Made by a program: the position numbers and the translations under genes. The notes under the pieces were generated by a model, which saw nothing but the letters and a program-made list of their open reading frames with translations, was not told where the DNA came from and searched no databases. DNA of 64,000 nt from Anaspis maculata (Eukaryota > Arthropoda > Insecta > Coleoptera > Scraptiidae), in NCBI GenBank assembly GCA_949128115.1, contig OX421963.1:58647306-58711305 (forward strand), given 5' to 3'. This document shows positions 12,514 through 24,179 of this stretch, piece by piece (position 1 is the first letter of the stretch; the number at the start of each line of letters is the position of its first letter).

Positions 12514-12958
12514 TACCCCAGAGTGCATACTGGACAGTCGTAGATGGAATATAGTGAGTAACTCTAGGTAATTGTTGACGACCACTACTTCTCGACTTCA
12601 GCCACCAACTTTTCACGGTAGGTAGACACCACCACAACATCACGTTCGTCGACCGTAGTTTCCTGGGGAAACCACTATTTCCACTGTAAAATGCCCCTTC
12701 TTTCCATTACTTGTCCTACGACGTAAGTACATGCAAGAAGGAAGTCTCCTATATAGCTGTTTAAGTGGTTGCCTAACTCTTAGAAAATGCTAGTCGAGAA
12801 GTAGTCGTCGTCAACAATCACCTAACTCTAATGAACTGCTCATTTCTTTCTTAGCTCGCATGATTTGCAACACTCATTTTTGACTTGTGTTCGAACATCA
12901 TGCTTGTGAAAGAATGGGATTTATACCTTAGGTATTTGCTCATTGTACAATTATGTGT

Positions 12959-13070
12959 ACTATACTGCGTTCAATCCAAGTGTGATTCGAGTGAGCTGCG
13001 ATTCATCAAATTCCTTCTTTCCAGAGACTCCCAGCTAACTGGAATCACACTAGGGTTGAACGCAGTGTAT
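12959..13070. repeat. MITE with ~27 bp inverted ends
   Basis: The left end ctgcgttcaatccaagtgtg, then attc, pairs with gaatcacactagggttgaac, then gcag, on the right. A related half-copy (ttctagtgtgattcgagt) appears near 40771, showing a dispersed family. Confidence 0.7.
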
Positions 13071-14652
13071 TTCTTAATTATTTCAATGAAAAGTAGTTTT
13101 CATCAGGTTTAGAGCGCATGCTCACGTTCAATGCCTGTGAAAGGTTCTAGAGGTTATAGAACTGATGTAGAGCAACAAATAACACAAATAGTTCTCATAT
13201 GAAATTTTTTGCATGCATTTTTGAAGAAAACTGGATTTTCAGAATTCACATAAAATTACAAAACACATTCAAAGGTTCAAAAACATTGCTTTTTGGTCTG
13301 TTGAGAAAAGTTTACTGGAATCTTTCAAAAGGTCGGGTCGAAGGACCACTTTTTGACCCTCAATATTTTTGAAAATAAAAACCCTAATTTTTTTTTTACA
13401 TTTTTTTGATACTTTTGAAGCATTTCCGTAACTGCGGTTATACCGAGCCAAGTTGGCAGACAGTGACTCTCAAACCTGTAAGACTCTTTCAGCTTGTGAC
13501 GAGTTTTTTTGAAACCAAACAAACGTGATGACTACTTTCAAGGTAAAAAACATATCATTATTGCTAACTGAATTTTTTAATTATAAATGAGTATTATATC
13601 GACAAATATTGATGGTACAAAAATTTTCGATGCAACTTGTTAACTTTCCATAAGCCTTTGAGAACTTCTGTTATGTTAACTACCATGATAGCACCAGTAT
13701 GGCGTCATTCAATGTTCGGTCTGGTACCGCGATCAGTAGTCCATTTTCAATACAGGTCCATGGTTGAAACCACAGAGGTTGAAACACTCATAGGCTTGTT
13801 GGATATTTTTAATTAATCATTTGTTTGTTCTTATGTATGTATTTACGTAATTCTGTTGTAGTTACTGTTGATGATGGCGGCCGTTTGGCGAGTCGAAACT
13901 TGAGTAGTGTTCATATATTATTTTGTTTTAATTGCGGAGAAGACATTGATGCTATTTCTAATTTTTATCTAGGTACATTCCTAGCTTTTCTGTGGGCCAG
14001 CTATCTTGCACATTTTACTAGAATTGACAGATACGCAGACGAATACGCGAATAGATTTTGAACGAAAAAATACTTGTCATTGTGTTCTATTGTGCTCATA
14101 CGTCCGTACGTGGTGCGTGCACCTATTCATGGATCAAAATTACGCCCTTATTATTTCCATGTTGCAGCTACTACTTCTATATTGATGTTCGCAGAGGGGG
14201 TGCTTGCTCGTTCAATAATGGCAGGATTCAGAAATAACAGCGTACTTGTAGATAATAAAACTTCGAAAGTCATTAGCGTACCGTATTCAATGGCCTAGTT
14301 TATGTATTGAATTCTCAAGTGTTCACTTGATATGGCCGGAGGAAATAACGACGAGAACACAGTCCCACAGTCGAGTAGAGAAAAAGAGACAAATTTGTAT
14401 GATGTGGTTTCTTTTGTGGCAGGCAAATCACCCGGTGCTTAACTGCCTCGTAACTCTATTGTGTCGCATTGTAATTTGCGGCGGTATAACTTGGGGCACT
14501 GCCGGGCTTTATACACATAATTTTGAGCTGCATTTTTGTCGCACGCAAACACCAACATTGAACCGTTTACGTTTCCATCATAATTACTAATTTAATTGAT
14601 CAATCCAACTCTGCAACGCTTTGTGGACAGGGAGCTGGTGCCTCAAAACTCA

Positions 14653-15631
14653 CGTTATAAAAGGTACATGATTTTAACCCTGTAGGTCTAATGTGCGTTG
14701 ATAAGGTTGTTAAAAATTTCTTCGTCTTACATGTCAGACGGAGGCTTTAGGCTGGTATAGGCTTGTCAATTTTCGAAAAATGGCAAAAATTTACGTCATA
14801 AGGTACATGAATGAAACTAACGGGTTTTTGTGTGGGAACATCCCCTTGATCAAAAATTGGATCATAAGACAAAATTTTTGGGCGCTCTCGGTCTGTAAGA
14901 CAAGTTTGAAGTTTTCAAAAAGGGCCAAAATTTACCTCCTCCTGGAGACTTCTTCTATGACATAGTTTTAGGAATGAAGAACGATTCTTACATGATTTTT
15001 TACGTAGGTTTCGAATCTGTCCACAAACATTTTGATTGGTACATCGCTTACAGGGTGAAATATCGATTTTTTTTTCCCAAATCGTACCAACTTAACATTA
15101 TTTTAACATGGAAATCGATTCCGTCTTTTATCCTGATTAAAGGATAAAAGGATAAAGGATATATTGATTACAAATATATAATTATGATATATATATATAT
15201 CATAATTGGTGGGTTAGGGCTCGATAACCAAGTTGCAGGCGCAAAGTTTGGGACGGCGTAACCCGCCAAATACAGCGGTCTGATTGGTTAGTATCCGCCG
15301 TAGCTATGGTAACCGCACTTACAGCGGTCTCAGCCCCAACTTGGTATCGAGCCGTTAGTCAACAAAACGCTTGTAAAAAAACTGATAGATTTTGGTCCTT
15401 TATCGAAAATTTCAAACTTGTCTTATGGACCGAAACCCCCAGAAATTTTGTCTTACGACCAGATTTTCGATTAAGGGGATGTTTTGGCAATTTTTTTTTC
15501 AAGATCATACCAGCTCAAAGCCCTCGGTCTGACATGTAAGACAAAGCAATTTTGTAAGATAAAGCAATTTTTAACAACCTTATCAACGCACATTAGACCT
15601 ACAGGGTTGAAAATCATGTACCTTATGACGT
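14653..15631. repeat. Foldback element, ~300 bp arms
   Basis: The outer arms begin aaggtacatgattttaaccc, then tgtaggtctaatgtgcgttg, and recur in reverse at 15570-15625. Inner arm blocks (gggaacatccccttgatc; tctgtaagacaagtttgaag) pair with gattaaggggatgtttt and the caaacttgtcttatggacc region. The arms are diverged. The central part carries a second, independent inverted-repeat element (15213-15357) and an alternating AT palindrome at 15181-15206, so other elements inserted into its loop. Confidence 0.8.
15213..15357. repeat. MITE nested in a foldback loop
   Basis: Inverted ends ttagggctcgataaccaagttg and caacttggtatcgagccgttag (about 18 of 22 matching) flank GC-richer noncoding sequence that itself contains paired cgtaacccgcc / accgcacttac segments. 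It lies wholly inside the loop of the 14653-15631 foldback and is therefore younger than it. Confidence 0.65.
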
Positions 15632-15650
15632 ACGTTTTGTGGCATCAGCT

Positions 15651-15844
15651 TCCTGTACCCAGTGACGCAGCCAGAGGGGGGGTCCAGGAAGTCCGGCCCC
15701 TCCTGAAATCTCATAGCCACGCCCCTTTTTCAACAAAGTTTTTCGTGTAGGGCACTGTTTTGCTCGCCTCGCTTACACTCCTTTGCACCCCCTTGGTTTG
15801 GACCCCCCCCAAATGAAAATCTTGGCTACGTCACTGTCCTGTAC
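15651..15844. mobile_element. hAT-type MITE with 8-bp target duplication
   Basis: Inverted termini CAGTGACGCAGCCAg and cTTGGCTACGTCACTG bound a noncoding unit of about 178 bp (15659/15660-15836). The 8-mer TCCTGTAC stands on both sides (15651-15658 and 15837-15844), with one extra C at the left junction. An 8-bp duplication and CAGTG-type ends followed by GTAGCCA are hallmarks of nonautonomous hAT elements. Poly-G and poly-C tracts (ggggggg / cccccccc) follow the termini, as in many arthropod members of this group. Confidence 0.85.
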
Positions 15845-16026
15845 ATTGAGGGTCTTTGCTTGCTTTTCCGCTTTTTTTCGAGGCATTTTTGAAATTTGAA
15901 TCTTCTAGGAAACACACTTTAACGTGACTTGCGAAGCACTTAGGGGAGATAACTCGGGAAACTTGACTAAAGCTTTGTCATAAGTGAGCTGTACGGCGCA
16001 CTCTTCAACGCCGCCCACCTGTCTGG

Positions 16027-16150
16027 GCCGCGATTCTGTACTCTCCTACCGATACTTGTCGGTGTCGGTAGCTAGGCAGGAGCGAATTTGATTGGTTCTC
16101 ACCCTAGCTACCGATCCGATAGTTGTCGGTAAGCAAGTACAGAATCGCGC
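16027..16150. repeat. MITE with inverted ends
   Basis: The left arm gcgattctgtactctcctac, then cgata, and right arm tatcg-type bases then agcaagtacagaatcgcgc give a ~123 bp near-palindrome. Internal ccgatacttgtcggt and accgatccgatagttgtcgg add secondary stems. Noncoding. Confidence 0.7.
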
Positions 16151-16649
16151 TCCTGGTAATGGTACCGCACTAGCGTTGCTCTTTCAAGAGCAAACGGGTA
16201 GGCAACCCAGCTATATAATTTCATAGTTTTTTGAGGTTATCCTAAAGTACAGATACAAACTCCACTCTCAACCTCGTAACGAAAATAATATTCAGTTCTC
16301 CAGATTTTACCATCACTTTTGTGGATTTTTTTGTAGTTATTGTCGCAAAAGATGCAGAATGAGAAAATGACGTGTATTTTGCATATTTGGGTTTATGGTG
16401 CAGAAAATTCAAAAGTTCTGACAGAATTTGGACAATTACGAAGTCAATGACGTAATGCTAGAAACTACAGCTAGAAACAGTTGAATTTATATCTTGCTTT
16501 TCCAGATAAAGGCATAAACTAAGAAATTGTACAACCGGGTTGCCTACGCCTACCTATTGAATGCTATTGGTAATTGCTTTGTGAAGTTTCCGTTCATGAG
16601 TGCCCGATTACAGAACAAATCTCGGAAAATACAGGAAAAATTTAGGCAC

Positions 16650-16953
16650 CTGCTCCAGGAGCCGCAGCTTCCGCCGGTGCGTGTGCTCCTCGAGCCGGTC
16701 GACGTACTCCCTGAGCTCCTCGATCTCTTCCTTGACCTGCTGCACGGTATCCAGTTCGTGCTTGATGGCCACCATGTCCCGCTTGACTTCGGACACCTCA
16801 GACTGGCACGACTCCACCGACTTGGTGAGCTCCTGCAGCTGCGTCCGGATCTCGCAGAGCGCGACCGTGGTCTCCAGGTGCCGGTCGCCGCGCTGGAGCT
16901 CATCCAATTTGGCGCTGAGGTTCATGCTCATCACGCTCACCTGCTTTTGCAGA
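16650..16953 (-). CDS. Glut1: Coiled-coil exon, probable Glut1 N-terminal extension
   Basis: This exon gives 101 codons with strong heptad character: LQKQVSVMSMNLSAKLDELQ, then a run from LETTVALCEIRTQLQELTKS to VKEEIEELREYVDRLEE, ending HTHRRKLRLLEQ. The acceptor I favour is gcggtatag|T, which completes a Ser codon begun by AG at the end of the 23659 exon. A stronger-looking alternative, caaaagcag|GTG at 16940, would be phase 0 and break that join. The donor CAG|gtgcct leaves phase 0, exactly what the TM1 exon at 10042 needs. It is markedly GC-richer than its surroundings. The domain is predicted cytosolic. Homology to a named coiled-coil family was not recognised, and membership of Glut1 rests on strand, order and phase. 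Confidence 0.75.
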
Positions 16954-17365
16954 CTATACCGCGACAATGGGGAGCCAACATTAATCCACAAGGTTTCGAA
17001 AATCGAGTCCAAGCAAATTACAAAACCCTGAGCAATCTTCACGGACTTCTGCAAGTTCACAAAGTAGAGCTCTACTTTAGTACACCTACCTGAGCTCAAC
17101 TGTACATACCAACAAGGGTTGTGCGCTTGATTCAAAACAAAATTTTGTGGTAGGTAAGTAAAAGTGCCAATTCATGCAAGTAGTGGATAAACTACCAGAT
17201 ATTAGTTTTGTATAGGTATTCTCGAAATTTCAGACAATTGGCAATACAAATTTGCTGCCCTGATAAAGAACCATAATTAGGTTCAAACAGCTGCAAAAAT
17301 TTCAATTTCAACATATTGCTGAAATATTACTGCAAAATGCATCTCGCAAAATGTATTGAAAAAGT

Positions 17366-17420
17366 GTTGAGTGTGTGTGTGTTTTGAGTGTTATGTCTTA
17401 TGTGTGTGTGTGTGTATATA
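17366..17420. repeat. TG microsatellite
   Basis: Imperfect (TG)n tracts, gtgtgtgtgtgtttt then tgtgtgtgtgtgtgtata. Simple-sequence repeat without other significance seen. Confidence 0.85.
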
Positions 17421-18054
17421 ATTTTGCCCAGGTGTGATAATAATTTGCCTGCACTTTACCGTTGGGACATCAAATCTCATGCGACATACGTGCTCGCATG
17501 CACTTCGAAAGTTGGGGAAAAGGGAGGCACTCACAAGCGCCAGAACTGGGTGTGTTCACATATCACACTTTTCGTGTTTGAAAAATATTTGAGTAGGTAC
17601 ACTCGTTAAAAATTTTGTATTTATATTTATTGTACCCATGTAGGAAGCTTATGAGTTTCTTAGAGCGTAATAAAATAAATAATTGCTAGTCCGAACTCTT
17701 TACCTGACGAAGAAAGAGGAAATGACAGACATTGTAATAAACAGAAAATTCAATTTTTTTTAAAAGCTGAGCATCATTAGCCTTCACATGGTGATTAAAG
17801 GGCCAATTCTCTGAAGGAGTATATCAGGTGTACTCCATCGAACATGCAAACACCCGTGTTTCACAACCCGCTAACACTTGATGAAGAAACATGCAACGTA
17901 ACGGAACAAAGGACGAGACCGCGTTGAATATTAAGTTACATTTCAAAATTCCAATGCATGACTGAAACTTAAGGCTCCTCGTCCCTTGTTATAGGCATGC
18001 AGAAAACCAAGCACCTACTGCGAAAGCTTTATACCTGGGAGGCAAGGATACCAT

Positions 18055-18232
18055 GGCTGTGTTCCAAACTACAGTGGACACCTCCCCAGGTATCCTTTAA
18101 CCCTCCGATAGAAAATCCCGTTCAGTCCTTGCTAGAGAAACTAATCTACACGCGGCGTTCGACTGCGACGTGGCTTCCCGAAGACTTCGCCAATCATCGA
18201 CAATCTTCCACCTATAGTTTGGAAACACAGCC
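18055..18232. repeat. Inverted-repeat pair
   Basis: ggctgtgttccaaact at 18055 is matched in reverse by agtttggaaacacagcc at 18216 (one gap). The enclosed ~145 bp is noncoding as far as I can tell. It may be a degraded MITE, but boundaries and target duplication are unclear. Confidence 0.4.
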
Positions 18233-19204
18233 CGTCAGGGAGCGTGCTCTCAACTTGGTTTTGGTGGTGCACTAACACATCGCCACCGACCGCAGAGGAT
18301 AACTGATGATGTCCAGGCAATAATGCCAGGACTGATACCTTAGGGCTCATTATTGAGAGCCCATACACGGAGCATACATTATACAGTGCGAGAAATTGAA
18401 ATTTCAAATTTCACAGGTCGAACGCACAAAGCAGCCTTAGCCCTTAGATCGCATTATAAAAAAATCTGAATCGACAGGCATTATTGGAATTTGGAAGGTT
18501 TAGGTATAGGAAGGAGTAAGGCTAAGGTTAAAGGCAATAATCATTCATAGAGTGATTCTCTAGCGGATCTGCCACTCTTAAAATTTCAAAATATTGTTGA
18601 AATGTTGAAACGTGGCTATTTCATAGCATGATTTTCCACAAAGAACAACAACTTTTTGTATTACTTCAATCACCTGCCTTTCACCTGCTGCTCTTTTTCG
18701 AGTTTGATCGTTCTCCTACGGCCCCGTACCAAGATATCACATTTCATGCCTGCTTTGTAATATACAGAGTGATTTAGAAACATCCTGACAGATCATGTGA
18801 ATTGCCGCTAATTTTCCCCGAACTAAATTCATACACTACTAGTTAGTTACATGATTTGGCAAAGTTTTACTAAAAATAAACCAGTGTATCCTGAACGAGA
18901 CTTATGTATTTTTCTCTTGAAAATCGGCTTTCCGCAAAATTATTTTTGGGCGAAATTCTTGTCAGTTGAAAGAACAATTAATTTTGAACATTTCATTGAA
19001 TTGGTTGAACATTTTCGTGATGGTGACCGTTCAAGGATTATTGACCGAAAACCAAACCAGTGTCATACTCATATGGGTATGACATCTCCGGGATGAATCT
19101 CCTGACATTATCATCATTATCCAGCAAAAAATAATGTTTTTACCTAGACCTAGATGTACAAGCTTATGAAAATTCCGTTCTCACAGCACAACCTGTAAAC
19201 TAAC

Positions 19205-19268
19205 CACTAATTGCACCCGGGAATCGAACCCGGAGGCTCCACTTGCCGAGCGCACGTACTCACAAATC
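19205..19268 (-). repeat. tRNA-like SINE head fragment
   Basis: On the minus strand a box B-like core GGGTTCGATTCCCGG sits about 30 bases downstream of a plausible D-arm segment (gagtacgtgcgctcggcaag). Acceptor-stem pairing is not complete, so a functional tRNA is unlikely. I read it as a fragment of a tRNA-derived SINE whose body would run toward lower coordinates. Confidence 0.35.
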
Positions 19269-19444
19269 AAGGTGATCTGGGACAATTGTCAAAAATGCAG
19301 TGACGTAACAATAATAATTTATTGTTTTTCATTTCAAACTGATATCTTTCGAATGAAAAATTACACTGGCTTAATTGGAACGTTGCCAAGGCATGCGAAT
19401 AATATTGTGCAATATTGAGCCCAAGTTTGAATAATCCAGAAACT

Positions 19445-19530
19445 GAAAGAGTTCGGTAGCGCGGTGGGTTAACGCGTAAATCTGCTATGTCTGTCACAGG
19501 TTGGGTCGTGGTTTGACTCCGCTGCGCTGC
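19445..19530 (+). repeat. Possible tRNA-like SINE head
   Basis: ggtagcgcggtgggttaacg resembles an internal box A and gtggtttgactcc a box B, about 45 bases apart. No acceptor stem or CCA-type end was identified. It is weak and may be a decayed SINE. Confidence 0.3.
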
Positions 19531-19567
19531 GGACCGAAAAATCGCGTTTCTTGATCAAGTTTGAATG

Positions 19568-19758
19568 GCGGCTTTACAGAACTTCGTATGTCGCCGGCGA
19601 CAGTGTTGCTGGCCAATAGGATGCGATCTGCCTGTACTCCCCTACCTCCCTCCACACATTCCCGCGACACGACTTTCTGTCATCGTGTCGTTCAAATTAT
19701 TCAACTACAGTGGAGTGGGGGATTGTCGCCGGCGACATACGAAGTTCTGTAAAGCAGC
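19568..19758. repeat. MITE with ~30 bp near-perfect inverted ends
   Basis: Ends gctttacagaacttcgtatg, then tcgccggcgaca, and the exact reverse complement on the right (tgtcgccggcgac, then atacgaagttctgtaaagc). The length is 190 bp, and the open frames across it are incidental. High arm identity points to recent insertion within the intron. Confidence 0.85.
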
Positions 19759-22200
19759 CAGAACACTTGAATGCGAGACCACGTCATGTGTCACATACGA
19801 CGTGAAATTTGAACGATCATGCCATTGGTGGTCGTTAAAGATCCCTACCTTGTGTTGGAACATAACACACAGGGATTAAGCAACATTTCTGATAAGTGTC
19901 GGCGTCCGTGTTGGGCCTTGGCAGCAGGAATAGAACGATGTTAAATAAACAGATAAAAAATAATGGAAACTGTTCTCGGATAGTTAGTTGACTTAGGGGA
20001 CCTGTATTTCTGTAACGGTGCGAGTTAAGTAGAGAAAAATTAGCGTCAATCGTCATCATTTGTGAAAACGAATCGTATTTGCTTGTCAGCAGGCTCCTGA
20101 ATCACCCTGTATTCTACTTCAGAAGTGTTTCGCATGGTGGAAACATTCATAAACAAGAAAACACTTGCGATGCGTGATTCTCTTTGACCTGCAAACACTC
20201 CATCCTTAATTGCACACTTCTTCGCCCTCCATGATGCACGTTCGATCTGAATACTATATTAATGATTAATGCAGCCGGGATCTAGGCGGTGGAGTATTAA
20301 GAATTCTTAAATGCAGTTTCGAGTGCTTCACTAAGGCACTCCTAACATAATGAGTGCAGCTTAGCTCACTATGTGTTCAGTTCGGCTAATGGAAGTTGGG
20401 TGGGTACCTACTTTAAACTAATACCGCACTTTAGGAGTGAGGTCTACGGCTACGATAGTAGCCCAGAAACGAGTAATTTAATCGAATAACGTGTGGCCTT
20501 AATCAGGGCTTAATGGCTCTCACAATAAAGAATTGTTACCGGCACAAACACAATTCAATCCCCGGCCTCCTTATACCCCCGTGCATGGTATGCGTAAGCA
20601 TCGTATTCTCTGAGGTCGGTCAATTTGAAAATATTGTTCTGACCATACACGTAATATCAGTGTGGGTCAAGAAACAACACACAAACAATATAATATGGCA
20701 GAGAAAATGATGTAGAAATTGCAGGATCGAAGGGTTGAGTCGAGAGTAATGGGAGATTGAACATGAACTGAACTGTAAAAGAATAACTAAAGCCAATGAA
20801 ATTATAGGAGTAATTTAATTATATATAAAAAAAAAACAGATAAGTGGATAACATTTATCAAAAATTCACAAGCGCTTTGCAATATTACAATTCGTCAAAT
20901 TCTTCCAAGTACCTACTTATTCGCCATGTAGGTTGGTCGCTGCGGAATTGAATTCATCTTTGAGATGTGTTCTTTGAGTTACAGGCTGCGAAAAACATAA
21001 TTAATAGTTACTTACGTAACAAGTGCAGAAAATGATAGTATACTGGACAAGAAAGCGAGTTCTGAGGCAGGCTTTCTTCCAATATAAACACTTTCTGTGC
21101 ATGCTACGTATTTTATTATTATTTAAAAAAGTACAGTAATTAAATTTGGTTGAACGACACAATTAAAAAGTCAATCTAATTGATAAGATGAGAAGAAGTA
21201 AAATGTTTCCCAGGTAACCAAATCGTTATGTAATATGAGGTTTTTCCTTCTCCTAGCATGTATCATGATGAAACACATAATTCTGTCAGTACCATGCAGT
21301 ACCCATGTAGTCATGCAACTATAATCCTATGCAGAATGAGTATTATGTAGTATTTTTGCAGTACCTACAATGCAGTACCTTGCGCAGTACTTGTGAGTAC
21401 CTACTGACAATGCCAACCTTTTTTTTCTGGTTCAAGAGTTGCAAGAACTGAAGTAGGTACAGTGTGAGGTGCTGCAAAAATACTCACAAGAAGTGTATTC
21501 TGCTAGTAGCTATTACACTAGTACCTCGACTAGTACTGATGAAAATCTTGTACAGAAATCTAATGTGAGCAGAGAGGAATCCCTCGGTTTTTACAATTTT
21601 ATGCAGGGTGTTTTACTACATAATTAGGTACAAAATATTTAAGGTGACATATTCTTTTGAATGTCTTAAACATTATGACGAGTCCGAGTTTTTCAAAATT
21701 TGTTTCTTTGGCCAACTAAATTATTGCCTCTCATAGCTGTAACTTATAAAGATTTGGGCCAAATATGGTACATATAGAGTGCGTCTACTTTATGAAGAGC
21801 ATCCCAATAAAATTATGCAAAAGGAGGTAATGAGTTTAGACGAGTAATGTCAAAATTTAGGTCAGAACAGAAAGGTCTAACAGTTGATGTTGACGCTTGT
21901 CTAATATGGCCCCCATCGTCTCATTTCAGAATGCAAATAATAAATCACTAATGAGCTCGTTACGGTGGATGACTCAATGTGCTATTCATTAATGCAAACG
22001 CACTCTACCAATAAAAAAACTCATAAATTCATTGACAGTTAATAATTTGGTCAAAAATAGTCCAGTCAGTGGCGTGAATAACGGGAAGTTCTCGCTTTCT
22101 TCGCCGTATTTTCTACAGCAATGGATTTTCATCGGCAAATCACATCTTTGGAATACTATCATTAACCTGTTCCTAAATTGGACTGATGATAGCATACATT

Positions 22201-22315
22201 GGCTGCATTCGTAAGTCACAACAGTTGTGGAGCACTTCCACGCGATTCGTCGAAATTTCAATTTTGACCAATGGCGTAGAAGTGTTCCACAACTCTTGTG
22301 ACTTACGAACACGGC
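22201..22315. repeat. MITE with ~40 bp inverted arms
   Basis: The left arm attcgtaagtcacaacagtt, then gtggagcacttccacgc, pairs with gcgtagaagtgttccacaac, then tcttgtgacttacgaac. The loop is about 30 bp. It is 115 bp overall and noncoding. Confidence 0.8.
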
Positions 22316-22556
22316 CATTGTCATGATACAAATACCGGGCCGACATGGTTTGATTTGGAAAAATTGGTCAATCAATGCAATCAACAGGTACCTACTAGCA
22401 AAACAATCAATGCACTTGATCGTAGTTCAAGTACAAAGAATGGTGACAGTTACCTTTAGTCCATCTTTATGTTGACTGTCACTAGTAACGAATTACAGCA
22501 CAATAGCATCTGCACAAAATCCTCACTCAACTTAGGTTCGTTGATGGAAAACGTCT

Positions 22557-22822
22557 TGATTCCAAGATGATAATTCAATTGCGTCGCACTATTCTCTCGA
22601 GCGCACGCCACACAATAGGATTAGGTGATGTGTGGTCCCTTCCCCTTCCCTCTAGTGACTCCCTTCCCCCAGACAGTTTAATTCTTTTACCATCACAAAA
22701 AAATAGGGGAGAACAAAAAACTGCACGGATGGTCCGCATTTTTATTATGAATTCTCATTTTAGACACTGTTTTTAGGGTTCATGATTTGGTTCGACACAA
22801 CTTGAAAGATGGAGTAAAGGTA
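22557..22822 (+). repeat. Dispersed direct repeat, copy 1
   Basis: Shares extended similarity with 24689-24964 in the same orientation: attccaagatgataattcaa, then ttgcgtcgcact, cacacaatagga, tgtgtggtcccttcccc, ggagaacaaaaaactgca and ggatggtccgcat. Its nature is unknown. It has a pyrimidine-rich middle and no termini typical of a transposon. The two copies flank the exon at 23659-23845. Confidence 0.75.
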
Positions 22823-23606
22823 CTTGGCATCTAGAAAATTATTCGTCAAATTTAATAATAGTTTATTCGTACATACAGAACTTCAAACAGGTGTAAATAT
22901 CTTGTTAACTTGTTGAATCGTTTTTTGACTAACTGTCATTGTCATTCAAATTACATAGCAGCGGCGATGAGAGACCTGCTGCTAATCAGACAATCTTGAA
23001 CCTCCTTCCTACGATCAATCGTTTTTTGGGACGCAAACTTTAATTATTGAACAAAAGTCAATATCTACCAAATTCGAATGCAAATTTCAAGTTCTCATGA
23101 GCTTAGCTTTTGACAACTGCTATCGTGTAACATACCATGGATACTTATGGATACCATGAACATTCCAAGTGGCATTCTCTTATACTCAAATAACGGCATT
23201 TTGTTGATATTTGCCGTGTACCACTTGCACTAATTGAGATGCTAAGGGATACAGTTGGTGCCATCTTTGTAATTCAGAAAAAAACTTATTTGCTGAATTG
23301 ACTGAAACTCTTCCACCCCGAGTATTTCAGAAATCGGCTGACTGTATACGAACTCTGACTGGGTACACTTTATAAAACTGACATTACTACAGCTAAATCA
23401 CGTGACAAAAGCGTCTTGAGAATTGTTGACGGTAAATAAACTCGAAAGAAACAAAACAAAACAAAAACACTTAATAAAACAATACACAGCGGGGTGGTTT
23501 GGCAGCGTTAGCAGCAAGTAGTAAGTAGGGAAGAGGGAACAGAGTTTCGGCGAATGTGTGGGTAAAAAGTAGATAAGTGGTATGTAGATGGTATGATAAG
23601 TATATG

Positions 23607-23643
23607 CGGAAAGAAAGAGAGAGAGAGAGCGAGGGAAGGAAGG
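23607..23643. repeat. GA-rich simple repeat
   Basis: Tract aaagaaagagagagagagag then cgagggaagg. It lies just past the donor of the 23659 exon, on the intronic side, where in gene sense it reads as a CT-rich tract. Confidence 0.8.
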
Positions 23644-23658
23644 CTTGGTGGTTGGTAC

Positions 23659-23845
23659 CTAATAAGCAGCTCTCTGAGAGTGGCTTCATCGTCCTCTTGT
23701 ATTTCTTTCTTCGTCTCATCACGCGCTCTGTGCTGGCGCGGTGGGGTGTGCGCACGGCGGCCTCGGGCGGTCAGCTTGAGCGTCTCCCTCGCCTCGGACT
23801 CCGCATCGGAGCCCAGATCATGTTCCTCCACCTCGACTACCTCCG
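23659..23845 (-). CDS. Glut1: Acidic exon, probable Glut1 N-terminal extension
   Basis: 187 nt (2 + 61 codons + 2). The translation runs EVVEVEEHDLGSDAESEARE, TLKLTARGRRAHTPPRQHRA, RDETKKEIQEDDEATLRELL, I. It is charged, with an acidic start, a basic Pro-containing middle and a helical, Leu-containing end that leads into the coiled-coil exon. The acceptor is a tandem pair: ttttcag|TTTCAG|CGG at 23851 or 23845, both in the same phase, adding Ser-Ala if the upstream one is used. The donor is ATTAG|gtacc. The split codon AG|T joins the 16953 exon in frame. GC content is far above the flanks. The product is cytosolic by prediction, with no known domain recognised. Confidence 0.7.
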
Positions 23846-24179
23846 CTGAAACTGAAAATACGATCCAGGATCATTATGCAAGTCATGATCGAAAGGCACA
23901 AACTGTGACCTACAATTTTTCTCTGCTCCGCTTCTACAGTTATTCTAATTTGGTAGGTAAGGGGCGACGGGAAAGCGCACGGGGGATGGGGGGGGGGGCA
24001 TGAATCAAACGAGTGTTGCCCTCTTTTAATGAAAGCTGGGCCGCGTGCCCTTGACTACTGAGATCGTGTCGTGATCACCTAATGGCAAAGTACTCAGATA
24101 CATGAGCATCGAGTATGGGGTCATAGCCCCCGGCCCTGAATAAATCAATAATTATCAAAATTTTACTAAAGTTAGTAGG

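Larger units (their letters stand above)
10043..16649 (-). other. Glut1 intron, 6.6 kb, repeat-filled
   Basis: This region lies between the coiled-coil exon (donor CAG|gtgcct) and the TM1 exon (acceptor tggtgtag). It holds hairpin elements at 10813, 12396 and 12959, a weaker inverted pair at about 11803-12072 (tagccgatc / gatcggcta), a 1 kb foldback with a nested MITE at 14653-15631, a hAT-type MITE at 15659 and a MITE at 16027. An alternative first exon for a short Glut1 isoform may be here, but nothing readable was found. The section 13560-14640 shows no structure I can name. Confidence 0.6.
16954..23658 (-). other. Intron between acidic and coiled-coil exons
   Basis: This 6.7 kb region runs from a donor ATTAG|gtacc to the acceptor at 16954. 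It contains a TG microsatellite, inverted pairs at 18055/18216, three segments with tRNA-like promoter boxes, MITEs at 19568 and 22201, and one copy of a 270 bp repeat at 22557. I found no exon in it. With the phases chosen none is required. The 20700-21770 section is AT-rich with repeated gcagtac motifs near 21290-21390 and nothing else readable. Confidence 0.55.

Noticed and set aside
16600..17093. Plus-strand open frames over the coiled-coil exon
   Set aside because: They are antisense shadows of the GC-rich minus-strand exon; the heptad pattern and splice sites are on the minus strand.
18851..19096. 81-codon open frame beginning MIWQSFTKNK
   Set aside because: No family resemblance, AT-rich composition as in intron, and no splice sites supporting it.
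23577..24003. Plus-strand open frames over the acidic exon
   Set aside because: Shadows of the minus-strand exon plus GA microsatellite translation.
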